Positions 32,683 to 38,132 of a stretch of 38,132 bases of DNA are shown here, piece after piece. Source of the stretch: Saprospiraceae bacterium (GTDB taxonomy: Bacteria > Bacteroidota > Bacteroidia > Chitinophagales > Saprospiraceae); contig JAHDHJ010000007.1 in NCBI GenBank assembly GCA_020631375.1, positions 1 to 38,132 on the forward strand, in the 5' to 3' direction. Positions within the stretch are counted from its first letter, which is position 1; each line of letters opens with the position of its first letter. The position numbers were made by a program, and so were the translations under genes. The notes beneath the pieces were generated by a model. That model was given only the letters and a program-made list of their open reading frames with translations, searched no databases and was not told where the DNA came from.

Positions 32683-33303
32683 TTAGATGTTGATACTTTC
32701 TGCAATTTGCTTAATGTGTTTTTTATTAATTATATTTAATTGTGGAATTTCAATTATCTTATTTATTCCTTTTGATTTTTTTATAATAATATCCCTAGTA
32801 GAAATATTGACTTCTCCGGAAAAAATTAAGGCATCTATTTTTATATGATTATCCAATAATTTATCAATACTTAATAAAGTATGATTAATGCTCCCCAGAT
32901 AATAAGATGCTACCAATATTACAGGAATATTTAATTTTTTTATTAAATCAAAAATGGTTTCATTTTCATTAATAGGGACCATTAATCCACCAGCTCCCTC
33001 AATGATTAAATGATTATCGGTTTCAGGTAAATTAAAATCATTTAAATTAATTTCCACTCCATCTAATTCGGCAGAATAATGAGGCGAAGCCGGTGTGTTT
33101 AATTGATAGGTTTCCGGATGGAATTTAGTTTTTAGATTGCTTATTAATGCTTTGATTTTATCAGAATCCGTATGGTCTAAATCTCCGGACTGAACGGGTT
33201 TCCAATAGTCCGCTTCCAAGGCTTCCACCAAAATTGCGGAAACGATGGTTTTGCCAACATCAGTACCGATACCTGTTACAAAAAATGTCTTTTTATCTTT
33301 CAT
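32683..33303 (-). CDS. bioD: Dethiobiotin synthetase
   Basis: A 206-residue P-loop enzyme that closes the ureido ring of dethiobiotin. The modified Walker A GIGTDVGKT is at residues 12-20, KPVQSGD is near residue 36, and IEGAGGLMVPINENET (about 100-115) holds the conserved EGAGG. The start overlaps the end of bioF by 11 bp, so translation is likely coupled. Confidence 0.93.
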   Translation of the reverse strand: MKDKKTFFVTGIGTDVGKTIVSAILVEALEADYWKPVQSGDLDHTDSDKIKALISNLKTKFHPETYQLNTPASPHYSAELDGVEINLNDFNLPETDNHLIIEGAGGLMVPINENETIFDLIKKLNIPVILVASYYLGSINHTLLSIDKLLDNHIKIDALIFSGEVNISTRDIIIKKSKGINKIIEIPQLNIINKKHIKQIAESINI

Positions 33304-34441
33304 CTTCTAATAATTCATTGATTGATTCAGCTAAGGATGCGACTTCTGCCGGGCTATTGAAAGCATGGATACAAATCCGAATCCTTTCCTTTCCCAAAGC
33401 TACGGTAGGGGAGACAATGGGCTTTACATCGAATCCTTTTTCTTGTATTTTTTTGGCAATAAGCCTAGTTTTCCCTGCTCCCTTGATTAATAAACTTTGG
33501 ATAGGACTCGGACTGGGCAGAATCATTTCCCTTACATGATCATTCAAAGAAGCCTTAAAGGCAATGATATTTTGTTTCAACAATTCTATCCTATTGGTTT
33601 TTCTGAGCATTTCATATGCTTTCGCAATATAAGAAACAGAGTGGGGAGGCAAAGCTGTCGTAAAAATGAAGGATCTGGCATAATTGATTAAGTAATCCCT
33701 CAGTGCCTGGCTGCCCAAAACAATGGCTCCATGACAACCCATCGCTTTTCCGAAAGTATGCACACGGACTAATATTTCATCTTCCAAACCCAATTCACAA
33801 ACCCATCCTTTTCCTTGTTTTCCCAATATTCCGGTAGAATGGGCTTCATCTATAATGATGGCAGCTTTGTATTTTTTACTTAATCCCACCATTTCCATCA
33901 ATGGGGAAGTATCTCCATCCATAGAAAAAATTCCCTCGGTAACTATGAAAATGTTCCCTTTTGAATTTTCTATATTCTTTTCCAAATCCTTGAGGTCATT
34001 ATGGATAAAAGGAGTTGAATTTGCCAAAGACATTTTCAAACCATCTAAGATAGATGCATGACAAAGTTCGTCATATAATATAGTATCTCCTTTTTGGGCG
34101 ATACAACCCAATACGCCCACATTCGCATCATATCCCGAATTGAACAACAAACCGGTATTGGCATGATGATAATCTGCTATCATTTGTTCTACACTTTCAT
34201 GTAATTTTGAGTTTCCGGATATTAATCTGGAAGCGGTTGCTCCCGAAAATTTTTCCTTAGCCAAAAAGGAATGTTCCAATAAGCCATCCGTAGCAAAGCC
34301 CAAATAGTCATTGGAAGAAAAATCAATGCGATCGTTTTCTTTAGGCAATTGCCGGAATGTGTTTTTTTCTTTCCGAGCTTCCAGTTTCTTGACGAATTGT
34401 CTTTCAAATTTCGGATCCATGCTGCAAAATTGCATCTTCAT
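33293..34441 (-). CDS. bioF: 8-amino-7-oxononanoate synthase
   Basis: A 382-residue PLP enzyme of the alpha-oxoamine synthase family that joins pimeloyl thioester and alanine. DFSSNDYLGFA near residue 43, IIIDEAHSTGILGKQGKG near 200 (PLP Asp/His) and the PLP lysine in HTFGKAMGCHGA (about 235) are present. The start could also be Met 3 (34435) or Met 8 (34420); all give a normal protein. First gene of the bio operon, divergent from lpxC-fabZ. No BirA-type TTGTnAACC operator is visible in the 115-bp gap. bioC/bioH, needed to make the pimeloyl chain, are not in this window. Confidence 0.92.
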   Translation of the reverse strand: MKMQFCSMDPKFERQFVKKLEARKEKNTFRQLPKENDRIDFSSNDYLGFATDGLLEHSFLAKEKFSGATASRLISGNSKLHESVEQMIADYHHANTGLLFNSGYDANVGVLGCIAQKGDTILYDELCHASILDGLKMSLANSTPFIHNDLKDLEKNIENSKGNIFIVTEGIFSMDGDTSPLMEMVGLSKKYKAAIIIDEAHSTGILGKQGKGWVCELGLEDEILVRVHTFGKAMGCHGAIVLGSQALRDYLINYARSFIFTTALPPHSVSYIAKAYEMLRKTNRIELLKQNIIAFKASLNDHVREMILPSPSPIQSLLIKGAGKTRLIAKKIQEKGFDVKPIVSPTVALGKERIRICIHAFNSPAEVASLAESINELLEDER

Positions 34442-34491
34442 TCTTATTCATTATAAGAAATTGCAGCTTATTTACGAATAATATACAAATC

Positions 34492-34523
34492 TTGAGTCTA
34501 TGTCAGCAAAACACATATCTTTG
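34492..34523 (+). promoter_or_regulatory. Probable promoter of lpxC-fabZ
   Basis: TTG (34492-34494), 21 nt, TATCTTTG (34516-34523), close to the Bacteroidota consensus with a slightly long spacer. The predicted start near 34530 leaves a leader of about 27 nt before the ATG at 34557. Confidence 0.5.
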
Positions 34524-34556
34524 CAGAATTATTATCAAACAAGCTAATCGGGATAG

Positions 34557-35951
34557 ATGAACCAACGGACACTCAAAGAGGCTATTCATATTGAAGGAAA
34601 GGGTCTTCACACTGGAAAAGTAGTGAATATGACCATCCGTCCAGCATCACCAAATCATGGAGTGAAATTCAAAAGAGTGGACATGGAGGGGCAGCCAGAG
34701 ATTTTGGCTGATGCCATGAATGTGGGTTCTACGGTGCGGAATACCACCATTAAGAGAGGAGGAGCTAGCATTTCTACAATAGAACATCTTCTATCTGCTC
34801 TTTATGCCTTGCATATTGATAATGTTCTTGTCGAAATAGATGCTGGAGAAGTTCCTATTTTAGATGGTAGTTCACTACCATTTGTACATGCCATCCAAAA
34901 GGCGGGTATAGAAGAGCAAGACCAGGAAAAAGAATTCCTGATAATAAGGAAACCTATCCACTATGTTGATGAGGAAACTGGAAGCGAAATCTCAGTTTTT
35001 CCGGCAGAGAATTTTGAATTGACCGCTCTGATTGATTTCAATTCCAAAATATTGGGTTTGCAATATGCCAATTATAATGGTTATACAGATTATGCCAAAG
35101 AAGTAGCACCTGCCCGAACTTTTGTTTTTTTACATGAATTGACTCAATTGTTACAATATGACTTGGTAAAAGGTGGGGGCTTGGAAAATGCAGTGGTTTT
35201 TGTAGAAGAAGTACCCGAAAGAAAAGAATTGGATAATATATCAGAGATTTTTAGTCAAAAAGATATAAAGGTCGAAGCTGGAGGAATATTAAACAAAGGC
35301 GGATTGAAATTTGATAATGAACCTGCAAGGCATAAGTTACTGGATATGATAGGTGATTTGGCTTTGGTTGGAAAACCGATAAAAGGACGGATTATTGTAA
35401 CCAAACCGGGACATACTGCGAACGTCAATCTTGCCAAGAAGCTCAAGCAACTTTTCAGGGAACAAAAGAAACTTAAAGGAATCCCCCATTACGATCCGAC
35501 CCAGTCCCCTATATATGATGTGATGGATATTTCTAGGAAACTCCCTCACCGGTTTCCATTCTTATTGATTGATAAAATCATAGAATTATCTGAGAAGTAT
35601 GTTGTAGGAATCAAGAATGTAACTTTCAATGAAAGATTCTTCCAAGGACATTTTCCCAATAATCCGGTTATGCCCGGAGTACTACAGTTAGAAGCAATGG
35701 GGCAAACCGGAGGAATATTAGCATTATCAACAGTTCCTGATCCTGAAAATTGGGATGCCTATTTTTTGAAGATTGATAATGCGAAATTCAAACAGAAAGT
35801 AGTTCCGGGCGACACTTTGGTTTTCAAACTGGAATTATTGGCTCCGATAAGAAGGGGGATTGTTACGATGAAAGGCATAGCCTATGTAGGTAATAATATT
35901 GTTTCCGAAGCGGAATTGACTGCCCAAATCGTAAGAAGGTCCGGTACATAA
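34557..35951 (+). CDS. lpxC-fabZ: UDP-3-O-acyl-N-acetylglucosamine deacetylase fused to 3-hydroxyacyl-ACP dehydratase
   Basis: A 464-residue fusion. The LpxC half (residues 1-about 300) is the committed step of lipid A synthesis. Its zinc histidines lie in IEHLLSALYALHIDN (about residue 78) and HKLLDMIGDLALVGKPIKG (about 261, with the Asp ligand). The FabZ half (about 320-464), a fatty acid synthesis dehydratase, has RKLPHRFPFLLIDK and the catalytic His and Glu in GHFPNNPVMPGVLQLEAMGQTGG. This fusion is common in Bacteroidota. The stop is 7 bp before the ATP-binding protein gene, so the two are co-transcribed. lpxA, the usual next gene in relatives, is not present here. Confidence 0.96.
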   Translation: MNQRTLKEAIHIEGKGLHTGKVVNMTIRPASPNHGVKFKRVDMEGQPEILADAMNVGSTVRNTTIKRGGASISTIEHLLSALYALHIDNVLVEIDAGEVPILDGSSLPFVHAIQKAGIEEQDQEKEFLIIRKPIHYVDEETGSEISVFPAENFELTALIDFNSKILGLQYANYNGYTDYAKEVAPARTFVFLHELTQLLQYDLVKGGGLENAVVFVEEVPERKELDNISEIFSQKDIKVEAGGILNKGGLKFDNEPARHKLLDMIGDLALVGKPIKGRIIVTKPGHTANVNLAKKLKQLFREQKKLKGIPHYDPTQSPIYDVMDISRKLPHRFPFLLIDKIIELSEKYVVGIKNVTFNERFFQGHFPNNPVMPGVLQLEAMGQTGGILALSTVPDPENWDAYFLKIDNAKFKQKVVPGDTLVFKLELLAPIRRGIVTMKGIAYVGNNIVSEAELTAQIVRRSGT

Positions 35952-35958
35952 TTAAGTT

Positions 35959-36606
35959 ATGGAAATTTCCCTCCACCAGCTAGGTAAGCGGTATCGTTTT
36001 GAATGGATATTCAAGGACTTGGATTTTGAATTCAAGGCGGGTTCGCATTATGCGATATTGGGTTCGAATGGCTCCGGTAAATCTACATTGATGAAAGTCC
36101 TTTCCGGACATCTTACTCCCTCCAAAGGAAAAATACAGCACATTAGGAATAATGTACTTATCCCACCGAATGAAGTATATCTCAATCTCTCTTTTGCTGC
36201 TCCATATATTGAATTAATTGAGGAATATACATTAAGGGAAGCCCTCGATTTTCATCGGAAATTCAAACCTTTCCTTAATGATATGAGGAGTGATGAAGTA
36301 CTGGAAATCATAAGTTTGCCCAAAAATAACCAACATAAGGATATCCGTTTTTTTTCATCAGGAATGAAGCAAAGGTTAAAGCTGGCAATGGCAATTTTAT
36401 CTGATACTTCACTGTTATTACTCGATGAGCCTACCACGAACCTAGACACAAAAGGGATGGACTGGTACTTGGGTTTAATAGAAAAATTCAAAGGTAATAG
36501 GACGATTATTGTTGCTTCCAATGAAGAAAGGGATTATGGTTTTTGTGACGAAAAACTGAATATCATGGATTTTAAGAAGAAGAAATCAAATGAAACCAAG
36601 AACTAA
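35959..36606 (+). CDS. ABC transporter ATP-binding protein, no permease nearby
   Basis: A 215-residue ABC ATPase. Walker A GSNGSGKSTLM is at residues 34-44, the signature FSSGMKQRLKLA near residue 131, Walker B LLLLDEPTTNLD near residue 153, and a switch asparagine (ASNEE) replaces the usual histidine in the H-loop. There is no membrane domain in the protein and no permease gene next to it. It follows lpxC-fabZ by 7 bp and probably shares its transcript, but nothing in its sequence tells the substrate. Homologues often pair with permeases encoded elsewhere. Confidence 0.88.
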   Translation: MEISLHQLGKRYRFEWIFKDLDFEFKAGSHYAILGSNGSGKSTLMKVLSGHLTPSKGKIQHIRNNVLIPPNEVYLNLSFAAPYIELIEEYTLREALDFHRKFKPFLNDMRSDEVLEIISLPKNNQHKDIRFFSSGMKQRLKLAMAILSDTSLLLLDEPTTNLDTKGMDWYLGLIEKFKGNRTIIVASNEERDYGFCDEKLNIMDFKKKKSNETKN

Positions 36607-36676
36607 TTAGCTGTTAAATTCTTCGCTCTAAAAGTTTAAATTTAATATATAGGGAACAGAACAGTGAGACCTTTCG

Positions 36677-36701
36677 TTCTTATTACGGTTCATAATAAGA
36701 A
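36677..36701. repeat. Hairpin after the ABC ATPase gene
   Basis: TTCTTATTA (36677-36685) and TAATAAGAA (36693-36701) form a 9-bp stem with a 7-nt loop. No T-run follows, so it is at best a weak terminator between the lpxC-fabZ operon and the PorE-like gene. Confidence 0.5.
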
Positions 36702-36791
36702 TCCTTTGGCTATTATTATGTATCTTCGCCTTCGAGAAAAATAAGAATAAATCCTTTTGGGATACTAATCCAATAACAATATAATACTGGC

Positions 36792-38132
36792 ATGTTTGTT
36801 CGTTGTTTGATACTGATTTTAATTATTATTTGTAATACATCCATTACTGTTTTCAGCCAATCCATTACGATTTTGAATGAAACGGCAGACTTGTATTTTT
36901 CCCAAGAAAAATATAAGGAAGCATTGGATAATTATGTTAAAGTACAAAAGGAAAAACCCAATAATCTAGATATCAAATACAAGTTGGGCGTTTGCTATAT
37001 GGAACTGGGTAATGTACAGAATGCAGAACAATATCTGCTTTTTGTAGCTAATCAAAAAGGAAGTAATTCTGATGCTTGGTATCAGTTAGGTAGATTAAAC
37101 CATAAAAAAAGCCAATTCAAAAAAGCCATTCAGCATTATAAAAGGTATATGAAACTAGTAAATGCCGGAGAGTATAAAAGAGCATTGGCTAAGCATTATA
37201 TCAGTCAATGTGCTTCTGCAAGGGAAATTAAGTATTTGGATGAGTTGGCAATAGTGGATAATCTTGGCAACGTGATCAATAGCACATATGATGATTATGC
37301 ACCCATTATGAGTCCGGGTAGGGAGAATACAATCTATTTTTCTTCAGTAAGACCTGGGAATAAAGGCGGATTGAGGGATCCTGTAGGTTTGGAAGATGAA
37401 CTATTAGGGACATACAAAAGTGATATTTATACGTCTAAATTGGTGAATGGAGAATGGACTTCCATTCGTCCGTTTGATAACTTGATTAATTCGTCAAAGA
37501 ATGATCAGATTCTAGGATTTAGTGACGATGCCACTGTTTTGTATTATTATAAAGGATATCATCCTAGCCATGATGGTGCTATTTTTACGGATACACTAAA
37601 GGCATCTGAAGAAATCATTTTTCCAGAAGAGTTCCGAAGTCCGATAAAAATAAAAACCGGAGATGAAACTCCATTTTTCTTTAATGATTCGATCATCCTT
37701 TATTCTTCTAGGCGAGAGGGCGGATATGGCGGATTGGATTTATATGTGGTTAGAAGACTTCCTGGCGGATTTTGGACGAGAGCGGAGAACCTTGGTCCGG
37801 AAATCAATACTCCATATGATGAAAAATGTCCATTCCTTAGCAAAGATGGAAGAACCTTGTTTTATAGTTCCAATAGTAAAAAAAGTATGGGAGGATTTGA
37901 TATTTTCAAATCTATTTTTGTGGATGATACAAGAGAATGGAAGACCCCGATAAATGTGGGGACACCCATTAATTCTCCCGGCGATGAACTTTATTTTTCC
38001 ATTTCTAAGGATGGCTTGAAGACTTATTTTTCTTCGGATAGAATAGGTGGAAAAGGAGGAATGGATCTTTATGCAGGATATTTTAAGACTGTACAAACGG
38101 GAATGCTTAACCAATCGTATCCCATTGCTTTC
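36792..38132 (+). CDS. TPR/PD40 outer-membrane-associated protein, PorE-like (partial, runs off the window)
   Basis: 447 codons are open to the right edge with no stop. A signal peptide (MFVRCLILILIIICNTSITVFSQ) is followed by two or three TPR units (about residues 28-135; LYFSQEKYKEALDNYVKVQ, WYQLGRLNHKKSQFKKAIQHY). A beta-propeller of PD40/WD40-like repeats begins near residue 165 (YFSSVRPGNKGG, LYSSRREGGYGGLDLY, LFYSSNSKKSMGGFDIF, YFSSDRIGGKGGMDLY). In Bacteroidota this layout normally continues with a carboxypeptidase-regulatory-like domain and an OmpA peptidoglycan-binding domain, as in PorE of the type IX secretion system. The C-terminal half is outside the window, so the exact type is unconfirmed. 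Confidence 0.8.
   Translation, partial: MFVRCLILILIIICNTSITVFSQSITILNETADLYFSQEKYKEALDNYVKVQKEKPNNLDIKYKLGVCYMELGNVQNAEQYLLFVANQKGSNSDAWYQLGRLNHKKSQFKKAIQHYKRYMKLVNAGEYKRALAKHYISQCASAREIKYLDELAIVDNLGNVINSTYDDYAPIMSPGRENTIYFSSVRPGNKGGLRDPVGLEDELLGTYKSDIYTSKLVNGEWTSIRPFDNLINSSKNDQILGFSDDATVLYYYKGYHPSHDGAIFTDTLKASEEIIFPEEFRSPIKIKTGDETPFFFNDSIILYSSRREGGYGGLDLYVVRRLPGGFWTRAENLGPEINTPYDEKCPFLSKDGRTLFYSSNSKKSMGGFDIFKSIFVDDTREWKTPINVGTPINSPGDELYFSISKDGLKTYFSSDRIGGKGGMDLYAGYFKTVQTGMLNQSYPIAF

Noticed and set aside
34442-34556. BirA operator between bioF and lpxC
   Set aside because: No TTGTnAACC / GGTTnACAA pair can be found in the gap.
1-38132. tRNA, rRNA, CRISPR array, insertion sequence or prophage
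   Set aside because: No cloverleaf with conserved T-arm, no regular repeat-spacer series, and no transposase, integrase or phage structural motif was seen in any frame.

Overview
The window comes from an AT-rich Bacteroidota genome, probably of the Saprospiria/Chitinophagia/Cytophagia side of the phylum. The evidence is the fused LpxC-FabZ protein, the DAHP synthase-chorismate mutase fusion, the epimerase-type threonine dehydrogenase next to Kbl, the TPR/PD40 outer-membrane protein at the right edge, the near absence of Shine-Dalgarno sequences, and promoters of the Bacteroidota type (TTG, about 19-21 nt, TAnnTTTG). I cannot place a genus. I see no rRNA, tRNA, CRISPR array, transposase or phage gene.

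Left part (1-8.8 kb). About 700 bp without a convincing gene holds a 6S-like long hairpin (62-160) and a chain of mutually exclusive hairpins in front of a small membrane protein. A minus-strand set follows that together describes inositol phospholipid synthesis: a CDP-alcohol phosphatidyltransferase, myo-inositol-3-phosphate synthase (own promoter and terminator), a PgpA-type lipid phosphatase and a GtrA-type membrane protein. Upstream of it on the same strand lie two glycosyltransferases (GT4-like and GT2) and a bifunctional RibBA. A secreted protein of unknown function precedes them.

Middle part (9-22.4 kb). An OsmC-type protein is divergent from a threonine-to-glycine operon (threonine dehydrogenase, kbl). 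RecQ and the Kdo-pathway enzyme arabinose-5-phosphate isomerase (SIS plus CBS) come next. Then there are two overlapping genes for exported proteins of unknown function (a lipoprotein and a 770-aa helical-repeat-like protein), a glycine-rich secreted protein, and polynucleotide phosphorylase.

Right part (22.7-38.1 kb). An aromatic amino acid operon (pheA, aminotransferase, tyrA, DAHPS-chorismate mutase) is preceded by a possible attenuator: a short leader ORF rich in Phe/Tyr/Trp codons that contains an intrinsic terminator and ends on the ATG of pheA. A small promoter-to-terminator unit (candidate sRNA) lies just upstream. Two DUF937-transmembrane-OmpA paralogues follow, one with a degenerate OmpA domain. 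Next is a biotin operon (bioF, bioD, bioA, bioB in transcription order), divergent from lpxC-fabZ plus an orphan ABC ATPase. The window ends inside a TPR/PD40 protein resembling PorE of the type IX secretion/gliding machinery.

The most interesting points are the inositol-lipid genes with adjacent glycosyltransferases, the pheA leader/attenuator, the two candidate small RNAs, and the paired exported proteins of unknown function. All functions are assigned by reading motifs; no database search was run.
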